The notes below the pieces were generated by a model that was not told the origin of the DNA, did not search any database, and saw only the letters and a list, made by a program, of their open reading frames with translations. A program made the position numbers and the translations under genes. Of a DNA stretch of 64,000 bases, positions 21,774 through 33,230 are shown piece by piece (within the stretch, counting starts at the first letter, position 1; every line of letters begins with the position of its first letter). Origin of the DNA: Lactuca virosa (lineage: Eukaryota > Streptophyta > Magnoliopsida > Asterales > Asteraceae); assembly GCA_928212115.1 (NCBI GenBank), contig CAKMRJ010001112.1, positions 406,386,264 through 406,450,263 on the forward strand, written 5' to 3'.

Positions 21774-23318
21774 TGTTGGAGTAATCGTTTATTGTATGGG
21801 TCATGGGTTAAGTTATTATGCGTCTTGAGTTAAGTTATTTACACATGCTTTATTTTTGAATAAAAAAAAGGACTTGATAAAAATGCTTGACCGGATTTTA
21901 AGAAGTGCAGTTGGGAAGTCTTCATATTTACCTGGTCTTTAGGTGGTATAGTTTATTAGTGATGATATATGGTCCACTAGCATGGCCCAGACTGCTCTAG
22001 CGCGCCAGCCTGACCTGGCGCGCTCCTGCCAGCCCTGCCTAGCGTTCCCTTGCTAGCCTTGCTGGGGACTCCCTTGCCAGCCATGCTGGGGACTCTCCTG
22101 CCAGCCCGGCCAGGTGCTCCCTCGCCTGGCACTCCCCTGCCATCCTTTTCTGGTGCGCGCCCGCCAGCCTTGCCTGGGGCGCGTCCGCCATCCCCGCCCG
22201 GCGCCTCTGGGAGACCTTGCCCAACTCCTTGCTAGCTGGGCCTGAATTGGGCTTGGCCCAAGGCCTAACCTAATTCCCCTTGACCTAGTTGTCCCCTATA
22301 AATAGAATAGTGCCTCCTCCATGAAGGAGGACTCTTCCCGGTGGCTCAGCAGCCACCATAGACTTCCCTCATGGCTCAGCCGCCACTACACTCTGGCCAA
22401 AGATTTGGACATCACAGTGCAAAGTCGTTAGAGCCGTCCCAGGGACTGTGCCCCGGGAGCGGACTCCGACGGTCAAGTTAGATCAGCTAGTAGATCTGAG
22501 ATGGTCCTCCATAGCTGGAGAGAACCATCTTGTTGCTAGTGGTGGTGTATGGTGGCTGACGGCGGCGGGTGGCGGCTGAGCCACCCGGCCAGAGTGTAGT
22601 GGCGGCTGAGCCATGAGGGAAGTCTATGGTGGCTGCTGAGCCACCGGGAAGAGTCCTCCTTCATGGAGGAGGCACTATTTTATTTATAGAGGACAACTAG
22701 GTCAAGGGGAATTAGGTTAGGCCTTGGGCCAAGCCCAATTCATGCCCAACTAGCAAGGAGTTGGGCAAGGCCGCCCGGAGGCGCCAGGCGGGGCTGGCGG
22801 ACGCGCCCCAGGCAAGGCTGGCGGGCGTGCACAAGGAAAGGATGGCAGGGGAGTGCCAGGCGAGGGAGCACGTGGCCGGGCCGGCAGGAGAGTCCCCAGC
22901 AGGGCTGGCAAGGGAGTCCCCAGCAAGGCTAGCAAGGGAACGCTAGGCAGGGCTGGCAGGAGCACGCCAGGTCAGGCTGGCGCGCTAGAGCAGTCTGGAT
23001 CATACTAGTGGACCATATATCATCAAGTCCCCCCAGTTTGGGTTTATTGGTACGCGGCCAATGACATCGGACTGGAACTAGTCAAACAAACTGTGCGTCG
23101 TCAATTAGTATTTTATTAGTTTTCATTTGTTAACAGTAGATGTTTGAAAGGCTATATATAGGCCTTCTTTATTATGAATAAAGATGAGCTTTCTTCTGCA
23201 ACTTTCGTACACTCCTTTCACTTCATAGTTTATTTTCTTCTTTTCAATTAGATTAGTTTCATTATATACGTAAGTTTCAAGTTCTAAGTGTTGATACTTT
23301 GAGACTTCTAAACCAACA
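21774..23318 (+). repeat. 3' LTR of the gag-only element, split by an insertion
   Basis: The LTR runs 21774-21960, is interrupted, and resumes at 23110 to the terminal CA at 23318. Confidence 0.88.
21961..23103. mobile_element. GC-rich foldback element with long inverted arms
   Basis: The insert starts GATGATATATGGTCCACTAG and its complement occurs ending at 23024. Arms of about 0.43 kb each (21961-22394 and about 22596-23024) pair along their length; the loop is about 200 bases. About 80 further bases (23025-23103) follow the right arm. ATTAGT flanks both sides (21955-21960, 23104-23109). The arms contain tandem-like GCCAGCC/GGGACTCCC runs, much richer in G+C than anything else here. A TATA-like CTATAAATAG lies in each arm (22297 and, inverted, about 22680). 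No real gene: open frames in the arms are low-complexity Leu-Pro-Ala-Gly repeats. Family not identified. Confidence 0.75.
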
Positions 23319-24384
23319 GTATCTGCTATCATCATCTTCACAGGGCGACAACCTTCACCCTTCATCTCAACTAAACCACCATCTCCATAGCCTCCATCAT
23401 CGGCATTCATCTTCACAACAGAACATGTGAGCCTCCCTTATACAAGTACATTCATCGGAGAGCCATAACACGACCACCATTATTGTAACTCCACAGACGA
23501 TTTAGTTGAGCCAAAACACCATCACGATCTTTTATACAGATGGATTGAAAATCGATTCATACAGATGGGTTTTTTGAGAGATCGATTTGATAAACAGATG
23601 AGTTTTTAGAGAGACTGGTTCTCTATGTGTCTGGCTTTTGTTGGAGAGATAAAGAGATGTATGTGTGTGTGTGTGTGTTATTACGATTCATGGTTCACAG
23701 TGAGAGAAGATGTGGAAGGTAGGAAGCCATGGATAGGTTGTGTTCTTTGTTATAGCTTCTTAGTTCAAGAAGAAAGAGAAAAAAAGGACGAGAGAGAGAG
23801 AGAGAGAGAGAGAGAAATTCAAAGAGAGAGAGAGTGAGAGAGAGAAAGAAAGAAAGAAAGAAAAATCAAATAGAGAAAAGGGGATGGGTTGGCTGATTTC
23901 TTTTTTTTATTTCTTTTTAAATTAAAAAAAATGTCAAAATGAATATAAAAAAATGGGAAATAGAAATTAAAATGGAAAAATCGTCCTTTCAGGTTTTCCA
24001 GGGACCAAATTCACGAGAATTTCTTAATTTTAGGAACAAAACCACAGAAAATTCTTGATTTTGGACCTTCTATGCAATTCAGAAACTTTTTGGACCCTAT
24101 CCATAGTTTTTGCAAAACCACAAGGACCAATTTTACAGTTTTGTCTACTATTAATTGGTTATAAGGGGATAAAGTTCATTTAGAACCAAACATCTAATTG
24201 TACAATTATCTTATTAATGCTCATCAACTATGATTATTCAAAAAGGCCTTACATAAAAGTAGATGTTGGAAGTTTGTTACCAAAGGTTCACCTAATGTTA
24301 ATGTCTTAACCAAAAAGGACAAGCATACATAAAGTGCCCTACACAAAGTAGAATACTCTAAAATGATTGCCTTCTAAATAGAAG

Positions 24385-25026
24385 AACCACCTACATCAGC
24401 ATCATAAATTATATTCTTCAACTTGTTCTTGAGGATCCTCTTTGATTTCTTTTTTGGGACAATCTTTGGAGCTAGAGTGTCTTCAATAAATTCATCTTCG
24501 TCACTCCCGAATCTTCTATAATATCACCAACATTTGCATCAATTTCTTGTTATAGACTAAAAAAAGTTAGAATACATAACAAATGTTACAAATAATACTA
24601 CATCTTTAACTAGTAAAAGTACAATACCATTTCCACAAGTTCTGTGTGCTCAGGTTGAACATATACTTCTTCTAAAGCATGTTAGTCTCATGTTATAGAT
24701 ATCCAAATTCCTCAACCAACCTTACATCAATTTGTCCAATTACAATTTTGTCTTGTACCACATTTTAAGGAGAACCCTCTTAAAAGACAATATGAGCATC
24801 TTCATTACATATAAGATTCTTTCCCTTTTTTACTACATTGACAGTTACTCCTACACAAACAACCTCAACATTTTCGATAGCTTCTTATTGGACTGCATTT
24901 TTATTATCTCCCACACCAACAACCACTACATTTTCATTACCATTTTCAATAGTTCCCTCTCCATCAACATTGTTTGTCTTATACTAAGAAGTGACATTAT
25001 TTTTAGTAGGTGCAAGCTGGAAAATC
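24385..25026 (-). pseudogene. Mutator-type transposase N-terminal remnant (tentative)
   Basis: Minus-strand frames give an acidic, Asn/Val-rich stretch (NVDGEGTIENGNENVVVVG) and, lower down, SDEDEFIEDTLAPKIVPKKK followed by a basic RILKNKLKN segment and a stop near 24383. Such acidic-then-basic text is common in MuDR-like transposase genes and related plant proteins, but no catalytic domain is present and stops intervene. The assignment is weak. The solo LTR starting at 25032 may have landed inside this sequence. The 230 bases between the Mutator-like TSD and here hold nothing clear. Confidence 0.3.
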
Positions 25027-25634
25027 ACATCTGTCACACCCCAAAACCGTAACGGCGAAAACATTCGGGGGTGGAGGACGTCATGTACAGTATCACAACA
25101 AAGCATAGTAGTAAACAAGCAACAACATCATTCATTGCATTAATAATATAATTTAATATAAGTGTGTTCTGTGAAGTTTAAAATACACCAAAAATGTAAA
25201 TCAAAATAAGAGATGAGTCTTGAACGAGCTCCATCTTCTCCAAAACTGGAATCGGTACCTGTCTACTGATGACCTGAGAATACAAGTTATTTTGAAAGAG
25301 TTTATCAGCTTTAAAGCTGGTGAGTTCATAAGCATTTTAGTGTCATTGTTTGTATGAAAATGTTTGTAAGTGTTTGATGTATAAGTTTGTAAATGTTTGT
25401 AGTAAATGTTTGTAACTCCTAGAAAATCCTATATTTTCTACTAAACGTAGCCTTCTACCAAGGCATCAAATGTTTTGTATGTTTGTTTCTTGTAAAAGAG
25501 TGTATTTTCCCAAGTGTGACTATCATTAACCAAAAATTTAGTTTTTACATTACTGTTCATTGTGAGAAGATCACAATGTGAATGCAATGGGGAAATAATA
25601 TAGTACTGTAGTGTTGTATTAGGTAACTACTGCT

Positions 25635-25721
25635 GTACCAACTACCTTAAACCATTTGTTATTTAAGGTATAATGTGCTATGATTGTACCATACTATCGA
25701 CTAAAAACACGATGATGAAAG
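25635..25721. repeat. 87-bp host duplication, left copy
   Basis: This stretch of the solo LTR, GTACCAACTACC to GATGATGAAAG, recurs at 40149-40235 with one difference seen (GATGAT versus GACGAT). It directly abuts the 5' LTR of the forward copia element. Confidence 0.92.
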
Positions 25722-26507
25722 TGTTGGATTAGTGTCTAAGCTCGTAACTATATTTGGTATGTACTTGACCCGATTGAGCATGGTCCTTTTGGGTTGCCTT
25801 CATCAAAGCAACTAGACAAGGTAATTTTAGGAGAGAGATAGAGGATATTATGATTTATTAATATATTATAAGAATAATATATTAAAGGAGAAATCATATT
25901 TATTTAATTAGTATTAGTTATAAATTAATTAGGAATTAATTTGGTGACTAAAAGAGATTAATTGAATAAAGGGGCTTAAACTGTCAAATGTGTGATAGTT
26001 GAATTTTGGGCTGGGAAACCTAATGGACTAAGGGGGAACGAAATTATGATGAAGGATCATCATATTTTCGTCGAAGGCCTTATTCCAGAAGGTTCCTTGG
26101 GCTGCTTGGTGACTAAGTTGTCCATTAGGGTTTAGACTGACACCCTAGCAGCCTACAGTATAAATAGAGAGCCCCACTTGCAATTTTCGGTTACTGGAAT
26201 CCCAAGAGAAACCCTAGGGCCGAAATTAGCTTCCTTCCCTCTCTCTAATATTGCCTTCTTGCTTGTGGTGTTTGTGAACCATTAGAGGAGTTGCATTTGT
26301 GACTCTAAGCTCAAGAAGAAGAAGATTCAAGAGGTTTTTCAAGAGGTAAACTTTCAGATCTAGTAGTACTTAATAAGATTAAAATATGTATGCTAGATTA
26401 GGGTTTCTAAGTCTTGGATTCAATTGCATGTTCAATAGAGAAACCTAGATCCAAACATTAGGGTTTGCATGAGCACATAGGAAAGTTCTTATGTTTAAAA
26501 CCCATCA
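25722..26507 (+). repeat. 5' LTR of the forward copia element
   Basis: 786 bases from TGTTGGATTAGTGTC to AAAACCCATCA. A TATA-like TATAAATAGAGAG lies at 26160. Its U3 start matches the partial 3' LTR at 32287 closely. Confidence 0.92.
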
Positions 26508-26508
26508 G

Positions 26509-26520
26509 TGGTATCAGAGC
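26509..26520 (+). promoter_or_regulatory. Primer binding site (tRNA-iMet)
   Basis: TGGTATCAGAGC one base after the 5' LTR. Confidence 0.92.
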
Positions 26521-26597
26521 CTTGATTGGTTTCTGTTGTATGTGATGTAATTGTCGAGTTTTTGTTGAAAATCGTTTTTCTGGCCTCTGCCCGACCC

Positions 26598-26670
26598 AAC
26601 TCGGCGAGTCAGTATCTGGACTCGGCGAGTTTGCCCAACTCGGCGAGTTCAGGTAGTGACTCGGCAAGTC
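26598..26670. repeat. ACTCGNCGAGT motif cluster in the copia leader
   Basis: Four spaced copies (ACTCGGCGAGT three times and ACTCGGCAAGT once) occur in about 70 bases just after the primer site. The same motif occurs in the reverse copia leader and in the gypsy LTR at 56881-58909. Confidence 0.9.
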
Positions 26671-27097
26671 TGGGAGTCAGGCAGAGGATATCTCGGGATT
26701 TCTTGCTGTTTTGCTTAAGGATAAATGCCAAAATCGTTTTTTAATGATAAAATCCGAATATTATTGTATTTAAATGATTATCCTTACCAAAACAAAAGAT
26801 AATATCAAATCTTTTAAATAATTGTTTCTTTATATGATAAATATTGATTGTTTAAATTATTTGGTAATTATCTTGTGAATAAAATTGGATTAGGTCAAAT
26901 ATAGATAATCATAAAAAATTAATTGTTTAATTTATATTATTTGTTACTTGATCCCTTGTGTTTTGAAAAGTTCAAAACTTGCCCTCAAGTTTTGAAATTT
27001 AATTTTTGATTAAAAGTTTAATTTTGAAAAATTTTAAATTTCAACCCTTAGAATTTTACAAGTTTAAAATTCAATCTTATACTTTATTTATTACAAG

Positions 27098-27100
<3 letters not shown>

Positions 27101-27148
<48 letters not shown>
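27101..27148. repeat. (TA)n microsatellite
   Basis: Pure TA repeat of about 48 bases in the untranslated leader between the primer site and gag. Confidence 0.95.
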
Positions 27149-27150
<2 letters not shown>

Positions 27151-27422
27151 AATAAGCTAGTCTTATCGTTAGTAGGCCTCATTCACGAAGCCAGTCTATA
27201 AGGGGGGTATAAGGTTGCTGCCTATAAAACTAAATCTCCTTTTCGTTTTTCATGATGAAAATTAGTGAATCGTCATTCACTTACCTTCAATTTATTTACT
27301 TTTAGATTACGACATCCGTTTTCTAAGTTGCAAATAATGTTGTTGGATCCTAGCCCTAATTTCTCATTTGGGTGTTTAATTGGGGATTCATTTTTAATCA
27401 AACTTTGTTCCTTTCTATTTCA

Positions 27423-28329
27423 GATGTCTAACGCAAACGCAAACAACAACGCTTCTGGGTCATTCTCGCTGATGAACCTATGTCAAAAGGTGACATTTGA
27501 TGGGTCGAATTTCAACGAGTGGATGAGATACATTCGTATGATCACTCGCTACGAGGACAAAGAATATGTCCTCGATGAGAAACTTGAAAAGATCAACCCA
27601 AAAGTTGCTACTCCTGAAGAGTTGTCCGCCTTTGAGGCCCATGAGCGTGATGCTACGAACGTTCATTGCATCATGCTGGCCACCATGAACCTCGAACTCC
27701 AAAAGTCCTATGAGGACATGTATCCATATGAGATGCGTCAAGATTTGCTGGACAGGTACCACCAAAGCGCGAGGCAAGAGCGCTATGAGATCATTACTAG
27801 CATGATCACCGCTAAGATGGGGAGTGGAGAATCCCTAACCTCTCATTTGCAGAAAATGCAGAGGTATGTTGATCGTCTTCTCAAAATTAATGTTAAGTTT
27901 GATGAGGATTTGGCTATCGACATCATCCTCCACTCCTTGCCTTCCTGCTACAACCAATTCAGAATGACCTACCACATGGATAAGGAAGAGGTCACCTTGA
28001 GTAAACTTCAAGGGCTCCTGAGGACTGCTGAGAGCAACCTCAAGGACAAATCTGTTGCATCATCCTCTACTGTGACTGCTTTTGTGTTGGCAATTGGCCA
28101 AGGAAAGGGTAAAAAGAGGAAGGCTCCTTCTAAGAGCCAGCAAAAGGGTAAGACCCGTGATGGTTCCTCCTCTAGTGGGACCAAAGCAGGTTCTGTTAAG
28201 CCCTCTTCTGACCCCAATGAAGCAGAGTGCTTCCATTGCCACGAGAAGGGCCACTGGAAACGAAGCTGCCCTAAATATCTGCAAGATATTAAGGATGGGA
28301 AGATAAAGCCCACCTTTGCAGGTATGTAG
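27423..28329 (+). CDS. Copia Gag, about 301 aa
   Basis: Capsid and nucleocapsid protein of the forward element. I take ATG 27423 (MSNANANNNASGSFSLMN) rather than the upstream in-frame ATG at 27265 because the family starts this way and the upstream part is leader-like. The UBN2-type core includes VTFDGSNFNEWMRYIRMI, IMLATMNLELQKSYE and LTSHLQKMQRYVDRL. After a Lys/Ser-rich linker the knuckle CFHCHEKGHWKRSC has the full C-C-H-C set. The frame ends at a TAG (28327-28329) after KPTFAGM, and the protease continues in the same frame beyond it. In this family gag and pol normally form one frame, so the TAG is either a disabling point change or a read-through site. Confidence 0.9.
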
Positions 28330-29637
28330 TCAATTAAATCTAATAACTCATCACTTGCTACTTCATGGGTCCTTGATACTGGATGTGGTTTCCACATTTG
28401 TTCTGATTTGCAGGGGCTAAGAGAAAGTAGGGAAGTGGAGCATGGGAGAATAAACTTGATCATGGGAAACAAGAGATCATCACCAGTCACCAAGATCGGA
28501 GTTTATTCCTTAGTGTTGAGTACTGGGTTAGGGCTAGATTTAAATAATTGTTGCTATTCACCATATATGGCAAGGGACATCATTTCTTTTCATGGATTAT
28601 ATAGACAAGGTTTCAGATATTCATTTGATAATAGCAATGGTTCTATTAATGTTTATTTGAATGGTGTTTTTTATTTCAATGCATTACCTTGTAATGGGAT
28701 TTATGAATCTGTGTTGATTGTAGATAATTTAGGAAATGATGTGTTGAATATTGATTCGTCCAATAGTTTGGACAAAGCATGCTTGTGGAATTGTCGACTT
28801 GGCCATGTTAACAAGAAACGCATAGCCCAACTCCAAAAGGATGGAGTCTTGGAGTCATTCGACCTTAGGGATGATGACGTGTGTGAGTCTTGTTTACTTG
28901 GGAAGATGACCAAGTCACCCTTTACTGGCACATGTGAAAGGGGTGAGGGTGTATTGGATCTCATACATACTGATGTATGTGGACCCTTTAGATCCACCAC
29001 AAGGGATGCTTGTCGCTTCTACGTGACTTTTACAGATGATTATAGCAGATATGGATATATCTACTTAATCAAGCAAAAGCCAGAAACCTTTGAAAATTTC
29101 AAAGAGTTTAAGAATGAAGTAGAGAATCAGTTGGGCAGGAAAATCAAAATGCTTCGATCTGATCGAGGGGGAGAGTACCTAAGTCTAGAGTTTCACGACT
29201 ATCTAAAAGAATGCGGAATAGTTTCGCAATTGACGCCTCCTAGAACGCCACAATTGAATGGTGTGGCTGAGAGACGTAATCGAACCTTGTTGGACATGGT
29301 TCGTTCTATGATGAGTCGTGCTTCGTTATTAATCTCATTCTGGGGGTATGCCTTAGAGACTGCCGCCCATATCCTTAACTTAGTTCCCACCAAGAAGGTT
29401 GCCAAAACACCTCACGAGATGTGGACAGGGAAAGCTCCCTCGTTAGCACATATCAAGGTTTGGGGTTGTGAAGCTTCCGTAAGACGAGAGACACACGACA
29501 AGCTAGAACCTCGTAGTGAGAAGTGTTATTTCATCGGCTATCCACAGAAGTCTTTTGGCTATCTCTTCTATAGACCAAGTGACAATCTTGTCTTTGTTGC
29601 TAGGAGAGGGGTTTTCAGAGAGAGAGAGAACTCATAA
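28330..29637 (+). pseudogene. Copia protease and integrase
   Basis: Same frame as gag. Protease carries SWVLDTGCGFHICSD, where the family motif is D-S/T-G. The pre-integrase zinc domain has WNCRLGHVNKKR and CESCLLGKM. The integrase core shows the first Asp in LIHTDVCGPF, the second in FTDDYSRYGY and the Glu in NGVAERRNRTLLDMV, so the DDE set is complete. A conserved KCYFIGYPQKSFGYLFY block follows. The frame fails in a GA repeat near 29625, where the reading shifts and then meets TAA 29635-29637; in the downstream frame a further stop precedes the acidic linker. Confidence 0.88.
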
Positions 29638-30485
29638 GTTAAGGAGACAGTGGGAGTCAGATTGACCTTGAGGAGCTTCAAGAGTCAGGTGATGAAGGAA
29701 CCTCTGACACTGGCGCTCAACCTGAGGAGGAAGCTCCTGTTGAACCAATTGACCAGTCCTTACCTCTTAGACGTTCGAGTAGAGTTAGTGTTCCACCCCA
29801 GTTGTATGGTTTCCATATTACTACTGAAGGGGATACGTTTATTAGTGATAGTACACTAATAAATCTGGACGAACCTAATAGCTACAAGGAAGCCATGGCA
29901 GGCCCGGAGTCTGCTAAATGGAAAGAGGCAATGGACAGCGAGATTCAGTCCATGTATGACAACCAAGTTTGGAATTTGGTTGATAATGTACCAGGTCGCA
30001 AGACAGTCGGGTGCAAATGGATCTTCAAGAAGAAGACGGACATGGATGGGAAAGTGCACACTTATAAAGCGCAATTGGTTGCGAAGGGCTTTACTCAAAC
30101 TCCTGGAGTTGACTATGATGAGACCTTCTCGCCAGTTGCTAAAATAAAGTCTATTAGGGTGATGCTCGCAATAGCTGCATTTCATGACTATGAAATATGG
30201 CAGATGGACATTAAAACTGCTTTCCTTAATGGGAAGTTGGCTGAGGATGTTTACATGAATCAGCCAGAGGGTTTTTTCGATGCGAAGCATCCCAATAGAG
30301 TGTGCAAGCTTGAGAAATCCATTTATGGATTGAAGCAAGCGTCTCGCAGATGGAATCTTTGTTTTGACGAAAAGGTCAAAGAGTTTGGCTTTCTGCGAAG
30401 CGAAGATGATTCATGTATGTATGTCAAGGCCAGTGGGAGTATAGTGAGCTTCCTCGTATTGTATGTCGATGACTACTACTCATAG
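29638..30485 (+). pseudogene. Copia reverse transcriptase
   Basis: The linker (29650-29800) is acidic in the correct frame. RT starts with YKEAMAGPESAKWKEAMDSE, followed by VGCKWIFKKKTDMDG, LVAKGFTQTPGVDYDETFSP, IWQMDIKTAFLNGKL and LKQASRRWN, all landmark copia RT blocks. The catalytic motif is LYVDD at 30459-30473. Immediately after it a one-base loss shifts the frame and gives a stop at 30483-30485, so RT is separated from RNase H. Confidence 0.9.
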
Positions 30486-30502
30486 GAAATGACATCTCAA
30501 CC

Positions 30503-31450
30503 TTGCAGGAGGTCAAGTCCTGGCTTGGGAAGTGTTTCGCTATGAAGGACCTCGGAGAGGCTGCATATATTCTGGGAATAAGGATAGTGAGAAACAGACG
30601 TAAGAGACTGATAGGACTCAGTCAGGATACATACTTGGAGAAGGTACTAAAGCGTTTTAGTATGGAAAATTCCAAGAAAGGGGAGTTGCCAATTCAATGC
30701 AATACTAAACTGAGTAAGACTCAGAGCCCGAGTACAGAGGCAGAGATAGCTGATATGAGCCGAGTACCTTACGCTTCCGCAGTTGGCTCGATTATGTACG
30801 CTATGACCTGTACTCGCCCTGATGTGGCCTTCGCTTTGAGCATGGTCAGCAGATATCAAGGGAACCCTGGTAGAGCACATTGGATTGTTGTCAAGAATAT
30901 TCTTAAGTACCTACGAAGGACCAAGGAATGGTTTCTAGTCCTCGGTGGGAGTGATGACTTAAGGGTACGAGGGTACAGTGACGCTAGTTTTCAAACGGAT
31001 CGGGATAATTATTGATCACAGTCGGGCTGGGTCTTTACCCTGAACGGAGGAGCAGTAACTTGGAAAAGTTTTAAGCAAGAAACCGTAGCTGATTCAACGT
31101 GCGAATCAGAGTACATTGCGGCAAGTGAGGTGTCAAAGGAGGCTATATGGTTGAAGAACTTCATAGGAGACCTTGGAGTTGTGCCATCCATAAAGGAGCC
31201 CATGGAAATTTTCTGTGATAATGAAGGAGCGGTTGCCTTAACCAAGGAACCAAGGGATCATGGCAGATCTCGACATATCGACAGAAAATACCATTTTATT
31301 AGGCATCAGGTAGAACAGGGACTCCTCGTAGTGAAGAGGGTATCGTCAGAAGATAACCCAGCAGATCCCCTTACGAAGGGACTGAGTAGGGTCAAGCATT
31401 TGCAGCACGCTAGGAGCGTCGGGCTAAAGGACGATATTAGTTTAGATTAG
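30503..31450 (+). pseudogene. Copia RT C-terminus and RNase H
   Basis: This frame restarts a few bases after the RT stop and reads LGEAAYILGIRIVRNRRKR, then the YASAVGSIMYAMTCTRPD and YSDASFQTDRD blocks. A TGA at 31013-31015 interrupts just before SQSGWVFTLNGG, probably an Arg CGA to TGA change. RNase H then runs to its usual end: ESEYIAASEVSKEAIW, IFCDNEGAVALTKEP, RSRHIDRKYHFIRH and NPADPLTKGLS, with stop at 31448-31450. The following 830 bases up to the purine tract are non-coding. Confidence 0.9.
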
Positions 31451-32274
31451 ATAGGAAGGAAACTTGTAATAGATAATTTTGTATTCAAACATTTGATGAT
31501 TAAATAAAGGTGTGTTATTTATAAGAAAGGTTACTATCTTGTGTTGATTATTTATCTATTGTTTCAATTTTGCATGTTTTGACTTCCTGAATAATAAGAT
31601 TATTCGAACAGTCCACAATCGCTCATATATTGGAAGTAGATATGAAAGAAGATTGTCATAAATTTGTTTGTAGATTGTCTAAAAGGTTTCTGACATAGCA
31701 AAGGTTTGCTGCAAAGTTTATGAGTGCTTATGAAATATGATTTGAGCATTGGAATAAACCCACGCTTGCAGCTATCACTTCATGAAAGTTATCACGAGTG
31801 ATCGCAAGACGATAATATCATATAATCTTTAAACCTAGAGATATGGTTATTGTTTGCTAGTTGATTATGCATTGATAATGCGAAAATGCATCAGTAACTT
31901 GATGTTATAAAACGTATTATTATGTGTAACTTAGCTAGTGGATAATAAAAGCATATAAGTCGAAGTTTATCTGTTCCTTTTATTCTAGAAGGATAAAAGC
32001 GATATCTTGGCCACTCGATGATTTGGTTTGAGTTATGTGTCGGGCCCGGTCAGGATGAAGTTGACGTATTCAACTAAATTCTATGTCGAACAAATCAGAG
32101 ATCGAGAAACAAATGCTGCACAATAAGTATTGTCGGCATGATATCTAGAACAGAGGATTATACGATCCCTTATCTGAAGGACAAGTTTTGATCAGAGTTG
32201 ACAGAAGCGTATAAGAGCTACGATTGCTAACTGGATCGTGAAGTCGTATGTGAGATATACTTACTAGACTTATC

Positions 32275-32286
32275 CAAGTGGGAGAC
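32275..32286 (+). promoter_or_regulatory. Polypurine tract
   Basis: AAGTGGGAGAC directly precedes the TGTTGG start of the partial 3' LTR (32287-32432), as expected for plus-strand priming. Confidence 0.85.
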
Positions 32287-32432
32287 TGTTGGATTAGTGT
32301 CTAAGCCCATAACTATATTTGGTATGTACTTGACCCGGTTGAGCATGGTCCGTTTGGGTTGCCTTCATCAAAGCAACTAGACAAGGTAATTTAAGGAGAG
32401 AGAGAGGATATTATGATTTATTAATATATTAT

Positions 32433-33230
32433 TGATGGGTTTTAAGCATAACATCAATCCTATGGTGTTCATGCAACCCTAATTGTTTGGATCTAGGTCT
32501 TCTACTTTGAACATGCAATAAACTTCCAAGACTTACAAACCCTAGATCTATCATATAAGAACTGAAATAAGGGTTTAGTAATTACCTTTGATTGTTATAT
32601 AGCAATAACAATCAATCCTTGCTTTGATTGGCTTCAGAAAGCTTAGTGCCTCAAGTGTTGCACCTCTAATGGAGTCACAAACACCACTAAGCAATTGGAT
32701 GAAGGAGAGAAGAAGAGAGGCTGCCCAAAATCGTCCAGAAACCCTAAGGGGATCATTCACCACGTTTTTGGGGCTTAGGGGCTCCTTAAATAGGTAGACT
32801 ATTAGGGTTATCTAACAAGGAAACCCTAATTTGACTGCTTAAGCCCTAAGCAGCCCATGGACCCCTTCTGGAACATGCCTTGGACGATTTCTAATGGGCT
32901 TCCCCATAGAATTCGTCCAACCTATTATTCCAAGGTGATCCATAGCCCAATTGCAATTTTGCTATAATTACAATTCCAGTCCCCTAAGTTTAATTAATCT
33001 CTTTTAGCCACAAAATTAATTCTTAATTAATTCTTGACTAATATTAATTAAACAATATGATTTCTCCTTTAATATATTATTCTTATAATATATTAATAAA
33101 TCATAATTAAACCTTTCTCTCCTTAATTCATCCTACATATTGCTATGGTGAAGGCAACCCAAAAGGACCATGCTCATAATCGGGTCAAGTACATACCAAA
33201 ATAGTTATGGACTTAGACACTAATCCAACA
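32433..33230 (-). repeat. 3' LTR of the reverse gag-only element
   Basis: 798 bases, TGATGGG...CCAACA on the plus strand. It lies directly against the interrupted 3' LTR of the forward element. Confidence 0.9.

Larger units (their letters stand above)
20134..23318 (+). mobile_element. Gag-only copia element (TR-GAG type)
   Basis: LTRs begin TGTTGGAGTAATCG and end CTAAACCAACA. The primer site TGGTATCAGAGC follows two bases after the left LTR and a purine tract (AAGAGGGTGAA) precedes the right LTR. The only gene is an intact gag; protease, integrase, reverse transcriptase and RNase H are all absent and only about 30 bases separate the gag stop from the 3' LTR. Flanks are GTATA left and GTATC right, a 4/5 TSD. 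Without the insert in its 3' LTR it would be about 2.0 kb. It must rely on another copia element for enzymes. Confidence 0.9.
19421..24145. mobile_element. Mutator-like element with perfect 9-bp TSD
   Basis: The ends form long imperfect inverted repeats: left GACTAAACTACAAAATTGG, right (complement) GACAAAACTGTAAAATTGG, alignable for at least 110 bases and more weakly for about 250. The 9-bp duplication TACTATTAA sits at 19412-19420 and 24146-24154. Long TIRs plus a 9-bp duplication define Mutator-like elements. The parts belonging to it (19421-20133, 23319-24145) have no transposase, only leader-like sequence with CT/CA repeats on the left and GA repeats on the right, so it is non-autonomous. 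Its middle is a later copia insertion. Confidence 0.9.
25722..32432 (+). mobile_element. Ty1/copia element, forward, 3' LTR truncated
   Basis: The element has a complete 5' LTR (25722-26507), tRNA-iMet primer site, gag, protease, integrase, reverse transcriptase and RNase H in copia order, a purine tract and the first 146 bases of a 3' LTR. The 3' LTR is cut where the oppositely oriented element starts (32433). Coding is interrupted by a stop after gag, a frameshift plus stop before RT, a frameshift just after the RT active site and a stop in RNase H. The 26,760-27,260 leader is AT-rich with a (TA)n tract. Confidence 0.93.

Noticed and set aside
22039..22965. Leu-Pro-Ala-Gly-rich and Arg-Ala-rich small proteins on both strands
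   Set aside because: They are mirror translations of the foldback arms; low complexity, same sequence on both strands, no start context.
25635..25721. 87-bp repeat as a transposon target duplication
   Set aside because: Copia integration makes 5-bp duplications; the right LTR is also truncated, so a rearrangement is more likely.
28008..28493. 161-codon minus-strand frame over the copia gag end
   Set aside because: Antisense of gag and protease, no independent signal.
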